NCBI GenBank assembly: GCA_024400755.1
Contig: JAKSMG010000015.1
Location: forward strand, 1-44,091
Reading direction: 5' to 3'
DNA length: 44,091 nucleotides
Source: Bacteroidales bacterium
Lineage (GTDB): Bacteria > Bacteroidota > Bacteroidia > Bacteroidales > WCHB1-69
Shown here: piece by piece, positions 1 through 7,236 of the stretch
How positions within the stretch are numbered: the first letter of the stretch is position 1
Layout of the letters: every line of letters starts with the position of its first letter
The notes under the pieces: model-generated
Told to the model about the DNA's origin: nothing
The model's input: only the letters and a program-made list of their open reading frames with translations
Databases searched by the model: none
Program-made: the position numbers and the translations under genes

Positions 1-198
1 AACTCGAAAATCAACTGTCTAAGCAAAAGCCAGTGGATAATTCTGCAGAAATCACTCGTTTAACCAACTTGATTTCACAAAAAGACAAGAGAATCAAGGA
101 ACTCGAAAATCAACTGTCTAAGCAAAAGCCAGTGGATAATTCTGCAGAAATCACCCGTTTGAACAATCAGATAGATCAAAAAAACAAACGAATCAAAG
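1..198 (+). repeat. 99-bp tandem repeat, two copies
   Basis: Bases 1-55 recur identically at 100-154. The rest of each 99-base unit is similar but diverged. The period is a multiple of three, so copies can be added or lost without breaking the coiled-coil frame. More copies may lie to the left of the window. Confidence 0.85.
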
Positions 199-278
199 AT
201 CTTGAATCAATAATTGAAGAAAAAAATAAAGAAATTAAAGCCTTGAATAACGTGATCGGAGGCAAAACCAACAAATAA
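1..278 (+). CDS. Coiled-coil protein with 33-residue repeats, C-terminal part only
   Basis: The reading frame is already open at the left edge (first full codon at base 3) and stops at 276-278, so this is the C-terminal end of a larger protein. The GTG at 33 lies inside a repeat unit and is not the start. The visible 91 residues are almost all Lys, Glu, Gln, Asn, Ile and Leu in heptad-like spacing (LENQLSKQKP, IDQKNKRIKDLESI, IEEKNKEIKAL), which indicates a long coiled coil. A block containing LSKQKPVDNSAEITRL occurs twice, 33 residues apart. The FHA/PP2C genes start 27 bases downstream in the same direction, so it may belong to their signalling operon, perhaps as the tail of a scaffold or kinase. 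The upstream domain cannot be seen. Confidence 0.7.
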   Translation, partial: LENQLSKQKPVDNSAEITRLTNLISQKDKRIKELENQLSKQKPVDNSAEITRLNNQIDQKNKRIKDLESIIEEKNKEIKALNNVIGGKTNK

Positions 279-305
279 CAGTCTCAATTCAAAAAACCAA
301 CAATT

Positions 306-1112
306 ATGTTTAAAATATTCACTAAATGGTTCAATAACAAACAAGAAGGGGTGCCTTCTTTGGACGACAGAGAAGCCCTGTGTCGCAATATCCGCCTTAC
401 GCTCAACAAAGTTGTCGAAGAAATAGATACGACAAAAGGTAAACAAGTAGTTGTGTGGCTCAATTGTGACCAACCATTTGTTTTCGAGCAATACAACACC
501 AAGGACTATCGAGACCTGATTCTCAATGATTTGTCTAATATGAGGGATTATAAGTTCGAACTGGTGAAATTCGAAAGGGGCATACCACCCGAAGGACGAC
601 ATGCCTTCAAAATATGTGACAACGATCTTGAGTATCTGGAGGTGGTAGATTGTGATGTAATTCAACCCTCCTTAACCCGAAATGCCATCATTCGGTTTAT
701 TGATGGCAAAGTTTCTCCTCTTCAAAAGGAATATGTGCTATCGTCGGATATGATCACAAGCGGAAAAATTCCAGCTTACAATATTGGTCGAGGGAACTTC
801 ACTCAGAAAAAAGGTGTTTTCCGGGAGAATTACATTGTTTTTGATGACAGCCTTGATTCACCCCTGCTTGAACACAACCGTTGTGTGAGCCGGAACCATG
901 CCCATATCGGGTTTGATGCGACTAAAGGATTCATCTTTCAAGTGGATGAGGGTGGCGCAAGACCTGGTAAAACAGTCCTGATAAATGGAGGAAGGCAAAT
1001 AGATTGCAATTGTGTATATACCTCATTCCAATTACGGGACGGTGACAAGATTATCGTGAAAAACAGTGATGAAATAGAAACGATTTTGATTTTTAACGAG
1101 TTAAACAATTAA
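306..1112 (+). CDS. FHA-domain protein
   Basis: A 268-residue protein. The C-terminal domain (about residues 159-262) has the FHA signature: a GRG after the first strand (NIGRG, 159-163), the phosphothreonine-binding block CVSRNHAHI (193-201), and LRDGDKI near the end. FHA domains bind phosphothreonine peptides, so it probably reads out a Ser/Thr kinase. The N-terminal about 150 residues are soluble and I do not recognise them. The gene follows the coiled-coil gene by 27 bases and the next gene begins 4 bases after its stop, so the group is almost certainly one operon. The FHA assignment is strong; partner and process are unknown. Confidence 0.8.
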   Translation: MFKIFTKWFNNKQEGVPSLDDREALCRNIRLTLNKVVEEIDTTKGKQVVVWLNCDQPFVFEQYNTKDYRDLILNDLSNMRDYKFELVKFERGIPPEGRHAFKICDNDLEYLEVVDCDVIQPSLTRNAIIRFIDGKVSPLQKEYVLSSDMITSGKIPAYNIGRGNFTQKKGVFRENYIVFDDSLDSPLLEHNRCVSRNHAHIGFDATKGFIFQVDEGGARPGKTVLINGGRQIDCNCVYTSFQLRDGDKIIVKNSDEIETILIFNELNN

Positions 1113-1116
1113 TATT

Positions 1117-2106
1117 ATGGATATTATGAGAAATTTGTCCATTGACCCTGATGGACTATCACAAGCAAGACCCGAAAGGGTGACTATAGGATATATCAAG
1201 AAAAATTTGGGGAAGATGTTCAAACAAGAGATGGATTGGGAGTCTGACGATGATACCAGCGAGTTGATTTTCCCAACATCATTTCACATTATGATGCATC
1301 CGGATGACTATCAGGCCAGGATAGCCTTTTTTGAAAGATGGGGACCGATTATCTTGGCAAGAATTTACAGTATCATAAGAAGAAAAAAAAATTGGGTGGA
1401 ATTCAAGCATAGGGTGATGGGTTATTTTGGGAAAAAGTATCCCGGAGTGAAATATACGCCAACGGATGCAAGATGGTGTGTCCAGTTTGCCCCTGTAGGA
1501 ACGGGTGACAACTTAGGAAGGGGGAAAATCAATCCGATATTAAGTTACACCATACCCTTCAAAATTGAATATGCTCAAAATTCTCCGAGAATAGTGCACA
1601 ACCCCAACAGCACGTTGATGACACGTGACCCTGAAACCAAAGCATTGAAGGAACTGGCTTTGGATTCCTCTCAGATTCTGGGAGAAGGGATTAGCATTTA
1701 CATGTTTGACAATAGCTTACAGAACAATCCCTCTGCTATAAGTGGCGTGTACTCTAACACACAGAACTCTAACAAGAAAAAAGAATTGGCTACATTGCAG
1801 TGGGATAATCTTGAGTGGTCGATGTATGATACTTATATAGAGATTTCCGGCAGCGAAGAGACTCGCAATGAATCACACATCCTCAAACTTAACAGCAAAA
1901 AAGTAAAACGAACTCATGTTGTAATCCAATATAAGGACAATGGCTTTCAACTGGCAGCATGGGGACCAACAATGCTTAATGAAAGGTATGTGGATTTGAG
2001 TATTGACACTACCCATGTTAAGTGGGAAAAGTTGAATCCGAAATCCACCATCGTTTTGAACAATGCCATAGTTATTAGATTTAAAGCAAATACCGATTTG
2101 ATATGA
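1117..2106 (+). CDS. Unrecognised protein with a possible degenerate FHA-like C-terminus
   Basis: A 329-residue soluble protein between an FHA protein and a PP2C phosphatase. Residues about 50-70 read FPTSFHIMMHPDDYQAR, which loosely recalls the N-terminal domain of mycobacterial FhaA-type proteins (DUF3662); that likeness is weak. The last about 80 residues (THVVIQYKDNGFQLAAWGP then KLNPKSTIVLNNAIVIRF) have the strand order of an FHA domain but lack the GR and SxxH binding residues, so it may be a non-binding FHA relative. The stop overlaps the next start (ATGA at 2103), which suggests translational coupling to the phosphatase. An alternative start at 1126 (MRNLSIDPDG) would remove three residues. 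Confidence 0.6.
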   Translation: MDIMRNLSIDPDGLSQARPERVTIGYIKKNLGKMFKQEMDWESDDDTSELIFPTSFHIMMHPDDYQARIAFFERWGPIILARIYSIIRRKKNWVEFKHRVMGYFGKKYPGVKYTPTDARWCVQFAPVGTGDNLGRGKINPILSYTIPFKIEYAQNSPRIVHNPNSTLMTRDPETKALKELALDSSQILGEGISIYMFDNSLQNNPSAISGVYSNTQNSNKKKELATLQWDNLEWSMYDTYIEISGSEETRNESHILKLNSKKVKRTHVVIQYKDNGFQLAAWGPTMLNERYVDLSIDTTHVKWEKLNPKSTIVLNNAIVIRFKANTDLI

Positions 2107-3608
2107 AGAAGGATAGTGAAAAAATAAGGTTTTTCGGCAAAACCGATGTTGGAAGACAACGCACCAACAACGAAGATGCATTCGTGGCTGAACAATTGGA
2201 CGAAAACACGGTCCTTGCTGTTGTGATTGACGGTATTGGTGGCTACGAAGGCGGAGAAGTGGCGGCGGAAATCGCCCAGAGGGAAATTCCCTCTTATCTG
2301 AAAGAGTTTAACCGTGGCGAGCGCCTTGAGTTATTGAAGCAGGCGGTTGTTTGTGCTAACAACGCTATTTACGACCGTCGGCGTTTTGATACGGCACGGC
2401 CTCACATGGGTTGCGTACTCACTTCTGCCTTGATAGATGCAAACCGCAAAGTGATTGACATGGTACACGTGGGAGATACTAGACTGTATCAGTTTCACCA
2501 AGGGAATCTTCGCAAGCTCTCACACGATCACTCTTTTGTGGGATATTGTGAGGAAAAATACGAGCTGACTGAGGAGCAGGCTATGCACCATCCCCGGCGT
2601 AATGAAATCAGTAGGGCAGTGGGAGAGGGACAACATGGGGTTAGCGACCTTGGTTTTCTGGAAGCAGAAGAGTTTACATTGTTGCCCAATTCTACCTTCT
2701 TGCTATGTTCCGATGGCTTGACAGATTTGGTCACTTCTCACCATATTCTGGAAATATTAGAGCAACCTCTTTCGCTTGAAGAAAAAGTGCAGGCATTGAT
2801 TGATGCTGCCAACGAAGCAGGTGGGAAGGACAATGTGACAGTGGTTCTTGTAGAATATCAGGTAGAGGAAGAGGTGATTCAACAGCAAGAAGAGACAATA
2901 TCTGAAGCAATGAAACAGGAGGGTGAAAAACCAAAACCTAATGAAAGTCAATCCTGTAAGAAATGCAAAAAGGACATGATACTCGGAATTGTTGCTTTTT
3001 CCATCGTGACATTGTTATTACCTTGCCTTGCTCTGTGGTATCAACAAAAAAAGCAGAAGGCTTCAAACAAAGAATCCGATTCAGAACAAGTGATGCCGAC
3101 AGATTCCTTGTGGGAAGATAACATGGAAGTGAAAGAGTTCACCTTTATGTATGATGTGGATAGCGACCATCCGTGGAGCTGTTACTTAAGCAATGATTCG
3201 AATTATGTGTTGCGATTAGAGAAATTGTATGAAGATTCTTTGGGTTGCTCATACAGAGCGTTGATATTTGAACCTGAATATTGGTACAGAGGGGCAATGC
3301 GCTATCCTCCACTCGGTGAAGAGCCAACGTACGTTGGGTATGGCACCGACTATTATGATGGTTATAAAAATCAGTACCTGGAACTCTCCTTCATCAGAGG
3401 CGACATAGGTCGGACAGGCGACGCCTACGCTTTCGTTTTGTCTGGTCATGTTTCGAATTGGGATTCAGTGCTTACCTCCAATCCAGTTCCTGTTCCATGG
3501 TTGAGCGATGAAGATGATTATGAAATTACATTCAAGAAACGGGACTGGGAGGAGATTCGAGAATGGTGGGAGGAGAAGCAGGCGAGACGTTCGGCAGGAA
3601 GAGATTGA
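2103..3608 (+). CDS. PP2C-type Ser/Thr phosphatase with one membrane segment
   Basis: A 501-residue protein. Residues 10-252 form a PP2C (PPM) phosphatase: DVGRQRTNNEDAF (15-27), VIDGIGGYEGGEVAA (41-55), SDGLTD (203-208) and GGKDNVTVVLV (240-250) carry the metal-binding Asp/Glu residues. A charged linker leads to a CKKCKK pair and one hydrophobic helix (about 292-313). Residues 320-501 are an acidic and aromatic-rich domain on the far side of the membrane that I do not recognise. The expected topology is a cytoplasmic phosphatase with an extracytoplasmic sensor. It overlaps the preceding gene by 4 bases. PP2C and FHA proteins in one operon usually counterbalance a Hanks-type Ser/Thr kinase; none is visible here, so the kinase may lie to the left. 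Confidence 0.88.
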   Translation: MKKDSEKIRFFGKTDVGRQRTNNEDAFVAEQLDENTVLAVVIDGIGGYEGGEVAAEIAQREIPSYLKEFNRGERLELLKQAVVCANNAIYDRRRFDTARPHMGCVLTSALIDANRKVIDMVHVGDTRLYQFHQGNLRKLSHDHSFVGYCEEKYELTEEQAMHHPRRNEISRAVGEGQHGVSDLGFLEAEEFTLLPNSTFLLCSDGLTDLVTSHHILEILEQPLSLEEKVQALIDAANEAGGKDNVTVVLVEYQVEEEVIQQQEETISEAMKQEGEKPKPNESQSCKKCKKDMILGIVAFSIVTLLLPCLALWYQQKKQKASNKESDSEQVMPTDSLWEDNMEVKEFTFMYDVDSDHPWSCYLSNDSNYVLRLEKLYEDSLGCSYRALIFEPEYWYRGAMRYPPLGEEPTYVGYGTDYYDGYKNQYLELSFIRGDIGRTGDAYAFVLSGHVSNWDSVLTSNPVPVPWLSDEDDYEITFKKRDWEEIREWWEEKQARRSAGRD

Positions 3609-3678
3609 ATTATGCGTTGAGAGGGTTAGGAATAGGTGAAAAAGGGAACTGCTGGTCAAATATTTTTTTCATAGTGGC

Positions 3679-3708
3679 TTGTCAAATAAAAAAAATAATG
3701 TATTTTTG
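3679..3708 (+). promoter_or_regulatory. Bacteroidetes sigma-ABfr-type promoter of the RiPP-like locus
   Basis: TTG at 3679-3681, a 19-base spacer, then TATTTTTG at 3701-3708, a good match to the TTG / TAnnTTTG pattern of Bacteroidetes. It lies 60 bases before the small Cys-pair ORF and separates the RiPP-like locus from the phosphatase operon. Confidence 0.7.
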
Positions 3709-3768
3709 CAACGATAAATAAGAACAAGAACCGATGGAGCCGGATGGGATACAACGCGGCGAAAAATT

Positions 3769-3894
3769 ATGAGTGAACAAACAGCAAAATGCAAAGGCTG
3801 TCCTAATTACTTTTCAATATCCATTCTCACAAAATTTGGTGGCTATTGTCCCAAATGTTTTAATGAGATAAAAGTAAATGAAAGAGAACGATAG
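3769..3894 (+). CDS. 41-residue peptide with two CxxC pairs
   Basis: A short ORF starting MSEQTAKCKGCPN and ending KVNERER. It has two CxxC knuckles, CKGC (residues 8-11) and CPKC (27-30), spaced like a minimal zinc ribbon. There is no recognisable leader or repeat, so it looks like a small metal-binding protein rather than the substrate of the downstream radical SAM enzyme, though a Cys-rich substrate cannot be excluded. It is the first ORF after the promoter at 3679 and lies 62 bases before the precursor-like ORF. It is too short for usual gene finders. Family unknown. Confidence 0.5.
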   Translation: MSEQTAKCKGCPNYFSISILTKFGGYCPKCFNEIKVNERER

Positions 3895-3956
3895 AAGCAT
3901 AAAATTATTAGGCAAAACCTGCGAAGCCTTAAGAGCAGGATGAAAATTAGTTTATT

Positions 3957-4109
3957 ATGGAAAATTTAAGTATTGACAAGTTAGGTCAAGTGGATTACTC
4001 CAAGTATCCTCTAGCCGAGCAACTCAAAGAAAAAGTCGCATTAGAGAAATTCGACATCTTTGCATTTAAGTCTTGTGGCGGAAGTTGCGGAGACTCTAAT
4101 TGCAGTTGA
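3957..4109 (+). CDS. Candidate RiPP precursor peptide with Cys-rich C-terminus
   Basis: A 50-residue ORF. Residues 1-38 are a charged, leader-like segment (MENLSIDKLGQ, then SKYPLAEQLKEKVALEKF). The last 12 residues, SCGGSCGDSNCS, carry three Cys with CxxxC and CxxxxC spacing among Gly and Ser: a typical core for a radical SAM-made thioether (sactipeptide- or ranthipeptide-like) or other crosslinked peptide. It sits 69 bases ahead of a radical SAM/SPASM gene, with a terminator-like hairpin between them. Precursor next to maturase, and the sharp compositional change between leader and core, are seen directly. The crosslink type and product activity are inference, and I cannot name a described precursor family. 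Confidence 0.7.
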   Translation: MENLSIDKLGQVDYSKYPLAEQLKEKVALEKFDIFAFKSCGGSCGDSNCS

Positions 4110-4121
4110 TTGTTTTTCGCA

Positions 4122-4173
4122 AGTGTATCAAATAAATTGTTTCACAATTTATTTGATACACTGCATTTTTTTT
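4122..4173 (+). terminator. Strong hairpin with T-tract between precursor and maturase
   Basis: A perfect 19-bp stem (4122-4140 with 4144-4162) around a 3-base TTC loop, followed by a run of eight T at 4166-4173. The stem is AT-rich but very long. Placed just after the precursor stop and 16 bases before the maturase start, it would end most transcripts or protect the 3' end of a short precursor mRNA, giving much more precursor than enzyme. Confidence 0.75.
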
Positions 4174-4178
4174 AAGCT

Positions 4179-5162
4179 ATGGGAAAAGAATTGTTGAAAA
4201 ATGCTGCTCAAGCGTTGAATAATGAACGCTTTAAATTGATATTATATCCCACAGAGAAGTGCGATTTTCGATGCGTATATTGCTATGAGGATCATGTGGG
4301 AAAACGTATGTCATTCCAATTGGTCAATAGCATAAAACGTTTTTTAGAGTTCAAGATTCCGCTTTTGAAGTTGTTTGAACTTGAATGGTTTGGTGGTGAA
4401 CCATTGTTGGAAAAAAGTATTGTCATTGAAATAACTTCTTTTGCACAAACACTTTGCAAAGAATATGGGGTTACTTTTGTTTCTGTGATGACCACTAATG
4501 GTTACAATTTAGATTTTGGCACATTTGAACAATTGGTAAATCTTGGAATCAAATCTTTCCAAATCACATTTGACGGAAACAAAGAGAATCACGATAAATA
4601 TAGGATGTTGGCCAAAAACTCTTCTGAAGGCACTTTTGATAAAATTTGGGACAATCTACTTAATACAAGAAAGAGTTCGCAGCAATTTTCAATAGCTATC
4701 AGATGTCATCTAACGGCTATTAATAAAGAAAGTGTCGAGAGTTTGCTACATAAGATTTATGAAACTTTTGGGAATGACACACGATATTTTGTCCATTTAA
4801 AAGAAGTTTCTGCATTGGGTGGAAAAAACGACGACAAAATGTGTTTGCTATCTTCAGAAGGAAAAAGAATATTAATGACTGAAATAAAAGAAAAGTATTC
4901 TTATTTACAATTCGTAGAAATTGGGAAAGATTATATTTGTTACGCAGCCAGGCCAAATACATTTGCAATCAGATCCAACGGCTCTATAATAAAATGTACG
5001 GTTGCTATGAACAGTCCCTTAAACCACGTAGGAAAACTTTTGCCTGATGGAACACTTGATATAGATGCTAACAAATTCTTTTTATGGTCGCAAGGTTTTG
5101 ATGACATGGATAAACAGAAATTAGATTGTCCGTATTATCATTGTGTTAAAAAGATGGAGTAA
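4179..5162 (+). CDS. Radical SAM/SPASM peptide maturase
   Basis: A 327-residue protein with the radical SAM cluster motif CxxxCxxC as CDFRCVYC (residues 28-35) and GGEP at 72-75, part of the SAM-binding region. The C-terminal part has SPASM-like cysteines: YICYAARPN (about 253), SIIKC (about 273) before a VGKL..DGTLD stretch, and CPYYHC near the end. SPASM-type radical SAM enzymes modify ribosomal peptides or proteins at Cys, Gly or other side chains. The protein ends soon after CPYYHC, so the auxiliary-cluster domain looks short compared with typical family members. Together with the peptide at 3957 it forms a RiPP locus. The family call is firm; the reaction is not determined. Confidence 0.85.
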   Translation: MGKELLKNAAQALNNERFKLILYPTEKCDFRCVYCYEDHVGKRMSFQLVNSIKRFLEFKIPLLKLFELEWFGGEPLLEKSIVIEITSFAQTLCKEYGVTFVSVMTTNGYNLDFGTFEQLVNLGIKSFQITFDGNKENHDKYRMLAKNSSEGTFDKIWDNLLNTRKSSQQFSIAIRCHLTAINKESVESLLHKIYETFGNDTRYFVHLKEVSALGGKNDDKMCLLSSEGKRILMTEIKEKYSYLQFVEIGKDYICYAARPNTFAIRSNGSIIKCTVAMNSPLNHVGKLLPDGTLDIDANKFFLWSQGFDDMDKQKLDCPYYHCVKKME

Positions 5163-5172
5163 AGGTATTACT

Positions 5173-5442
5173 ATGCAAGAAGTAGTTTTAACAAGTTCAG
5201 CAACAAGAACAACCTCTATTATAAAGGTCGTCGGAGAATGTTGTAATTTAAAATGTACATATTGCTATTACAATCACATCAATCAGTCTCCCGATAGCAA
5301 TAAGATAATGTCTGAACACACCATAGAACAATTTATCTCACAATATTTGTCTTTGTTTGATGGTTCTGTTTTTTTTATGGCAAGGGTGGGCACTAAATTT
5401 GTTAAGCAGAATGGTTTTAATGTAATACTTTTAGTTTTATGA
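5173..5442 (+). pseudogene. Second radical SAM gene, frameshifted and truncated
   Basis: From ATG 5173 (MQEVVLTSSATRTT) the frame gives the radical SAM motif CNLKCTYC at residues 24-31 and a helix up to FDGSVFF, then loses family resemblance and stops after about 89 residues. At a run of eight T (5367-5374) the other frame continues as tgg caa ggg, WQG, which is the start of the expected WQGGEP motif. The reading frame has therefore slipped at the T-run, and after WQG the rest of the family (about 250 residues) is missing. This indicates both a frameshift and a deletion. An upstream start at 5143 overlaps the first maturase and is less likely. The surviving N-terminus has no SAM-binding GGEP, so it should be inactive. 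Confidence 0.7.
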
Positions 5443-5564
5443 TAGAAGATGAAAATAATTCCTGTTTAGTTGTCGGTCTTTTTTGGTTAATTTTTTGGCC
5501 CTTTATATTATTATGGAAACTAATAAAATGGGTAGTGTTTAAAATTTTTAATATTGAAGAATGA
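5439..5564 (+). CDS. Small membrane protein, 41 residues
   Basis: An ORF starting MIEDENNSCLVVGLFWL and ending IFNIEE. One long Trp/Phe-rich hydrophobic stretch (about residues 9-36), WLIFWPFILLWKLIKW, would span the membrane. It overlaps the end of the broken radical SAM frame by 4 bases and its own stop overlaps the next start (ATGA at 5561), which supports real translation. Function unknown. Confidence 0.5.
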   Translation: MIEDENNSCLVVGLFWLIFWPFILLWKLIKWVVFKIFNIEE

Positions 5565-5767
5565 TTCTTGTACCTCTTTTAATAGTTTGTGTTATTCTCA
5601 TTGTGATTGGTTTTGCTGCAGGGAAAAGGCATGGCCAATCGAATGAGAATATGTTTAAAGAATTATTTACGATAGGAAAGGTTAGTTTATTACCTGTTAT
5701 TATTATTGTAGCGATAGCACTTATTTTTTTATTTTTATTGCTTTATCACGGAGAAGTGATAGGTTAA
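5561..5767 (+). CDS. Small two-TM protein, 68 residues
   Basis: Two hydrophobic helices (about residues 3-20 and 43-63) are joined by a polar loop beginning GKRHGQSNENMF. Its start is embedded in the stop of the 41-residue membrane ORF (ATGA), so the two are coupled. Family not recognised. Neighbouring genes are also tiny membrane proteins; the position after a RiPP-like maturase makes immunity or export accessory roles conceivable, but nothing in the sequence proves it. Confidence 0.55.
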   Translation: MILVPLLIVCVILIVIGFAAGKRHGQSNENMFKELFTIGKVSLLPVIIIVAIALIFLFLLLYHGEVIG

Positions 5768-5779
5768 ATTGTTATTATT

Positions 5780-5974
5780 ATGGATATTATTCTTGTGTTT
5801 TTGGCAATTTCGTTACTAGGATGGTTTTTTTCAATGGCATTTAAGAAAAACCGCAAGAACGCAAAAAAAGAATTTAAGGATGCAGTAAAAGGCGGATTAG
5901 GTGCCGGCATAGTGTACTTAATAATATTTGTTGCTTTTATCGCTGTTGTCTGTTTGCTTTTTTTATCCATGTGA
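5780..5974 (+). CDS. Small two-TM protein, 64 residues
   Basis: Helices at about residues 2-20 (IILVFLAISLLGWFFSMAF) and 44-62, separated by a strongly basic loop (KKNRKNAKKEF). It is 12 bases after the previous two-TM gene and shares its size and layout, so the pair may be diverged paralogues in one transcript. Function unknown. Confidence 0.55.
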   Translation: MDIILVFLAISLLGWFFSMAFKKNRKNAKKEFKDAVKGGLGAGIVYLIIFVAFIAVVCLLFLSM

Positions 5975-6061
5975 AATTGAATTACGCAGACTAGAAAGAG
6001 TTTGTTGCAATAAATGAATGCGTCTTAAATCTAAATGTAAATAGAAAACAACTGCAGAAAG

Positions 6062-6553
6062 ATGAAAAAACTGTTTACTGTATTATTTATGTACTTAATG
6101 GCTATGTCTGCTAATGCACAGTATGTTGATTTAGGTTTACCAAGTGGTACGCTATGGAAGCAAGAAAATGAAAGCGCAGGCTTTTTCTCTTATGGCGAGG
6201 CTATAAGAAATTTTGGTGACAAGTTACCGACAAAGGCTCAATGTGAAGAACTAAAAAAATATTGTACTTGGAACTGGGGATGGACATCTAAATATGGGGA
6301 AGGTTACACTGTAACAGGAAGTAATGGGAATCAGATATTTATTCCTGCTTTAAGTAATCGTCCAGCCGAAGCTAACGTTGTATATAATGAAGGTCGTGGC
6401 GGATGGATTTGGTCTTCCACATATGAAGAATTTTACGATGCTGGGGAAGATAGAAAAGTTCCTATGCCCTGTGCACTAATGTGTGCATCACATTGTGTTG
6501 ATGTGATTAATTGCAGAGTGGGTTCCGGTTTATCTGTTCGTCTTGTCAAATAA
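6062..6553 (+). CDS. Secreted protein of the 'VDLGLPSGTLW' type
   Basis: A 163-residue protein with a clear signal peptide (MKKLFTVLFMYLMAMSANA, cleavage before QY). The mature part opens with YVDLGLPSGTLWKQEN, then LPTKAQCEELK, and has a VTGSNGNQIFIPA block and a WSST motif. This is the pattern of the Fibrobacter-major-paralogue / DUF1566-like lectin-fold domains that are abundant in Bacteroidales surface proteins. Six Cys in the mature part suggest disulfides. It is exported, probably to the periplasm or surface. Specific ligand unknown. Confidence 0.7.
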   Translation: MKKLFTVLFMYLMAMSANAQYVDLGLPSGTLWKQENESAGFFSYGEAIRNFGDKLPTKAQCEELKKYCTWNWGWTSKYGEGYTVTGSNGNQIFIPALSNRPAEANVVYNEGRGGWIWSSTYEEFYDAGEDRKVPMPCALMCASHCVDVINCRVGSGLSVRLVK

Positions 6554-6596
6554 TATTTTAACACCTGTTAGTATTGAATTCTAAAAAAATATTAAT

Positions 6597-6713
6597 ATGA
6601 CAACTGTTGCTATAATTGTGGGTGCTGTAATCGGGTTGGGAATTATTTGGTGTTTTGTCGCACTAATTGACAAATTAAATCGTTGGATAAAAGATGATGA
6701 CGATGATGATTAA
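6597..6713 (+). CDS. 38-residue membrane peptide with hexa-Asp tail
   Basis: A short ORF starting MTTVAIIVGAVIGLGII, with one TM helix (about 4-24) followed by KLNRWIK and six consecutive Asp codons at the C-terminus. A Gly-rich membrane helix with an acidic tail resembles small membrane regulators or toxins. There are 43 bases between the previous stop and its start, and a promoter for the next gene starts right after it. No family is recognised and translation is not proven. Confidence 0.4.
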   Translation: MTTVAIIVGAVIGLGIIWCFVALIDKLNRWIKDDDDDD

Positions 6714-6728
6714 ATAGAGTCTCTATAA

Positions 6729-6759
6729 TTGGTGTGTGTCAAATTTTTGAGTAATTTTG
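6729..6759 (+). promoter_or_regulatory. Bacteroidetes-type promoter
   Basis: TTG at 6729-6731, a 20-base spacer, and TAATTTTG at 6752-6759. It lies 30 bases before the start of the 125-residue membrane protein. Confidence 0.6.
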
Positions 6760-6789
6760 CGGGCAATTTAGGTTTTAAATATTATAAAT

Positions 6790-7167
6790 ATGTTTACTGT
6801 TATTGTTATATTAGGTTTGGCTTGGCTAATTATTTACCCTATTTGGTACTCTAAACACGAGAAAAATCAAGAACGTATAGAAAGAAGTACAACTAACACA
6901 AAAGTAGAGGACTATCTATGGTTAATTAGATTGCTGAAGTCAAAAGGTTTTAATCTAAAGGAGAAATCAGGGTTAAATACTCCTCACGTGATTCTGACAT
7001 TTGAGGGTCAGAATGGTAAAATTGTTAGTATAGACCATGATTATACAGTCCTAGATAAACATCAAGGTAAGTTATATCTGGTCTCTGGAGACAAAAGGCT
7101 TCGAACTTATTTTTTTAGAAGTGATGAAAGAGAAAGAGATATAGAACAATGGCTTGGGACATTGTAA
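6790..7167 (+). CDS. Membrane-anchored protein of unknown function
   Basis: A 125-residue protein. One N-terminal TM helix (about 2-20, VIVILGLAWLIIYPIWY) is followed by a soluble domain of about 100 residues (EDYLWLIRLLKSKGF, then HVILTFEGQNGKIVSID). It has its own promoter at 6729. The alternating helix-strand pattern suggests a small globular cytoplasmic domain. Not recognised. Confidence 0.6.
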   Translation: MFTVIVILGLAWLIIYPIWYSKHEKNQERIERSTTNTKVEDYLWLIRLLKSKGFNLKEKSGLNTPHVILTFEGQNGKIVSIDHDYTVLDKHQGKLYLVSGDKRLRTYFFRSDERERDIEQWLGTL

Positions 7168-7236
7168 TATGTATAAAGTTTTTTAAAGAAAATTCATCAA
7201 AAAAAAATCAGAGTCAGGCAATAAAAACACGATTTT

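Noticed and set aside
5143-5172. Upstream start for the second radical SAM gene
   Set aside because: Overlaps the end of the first maturase; the ATG at 5173 gives a family-like N-terminus.
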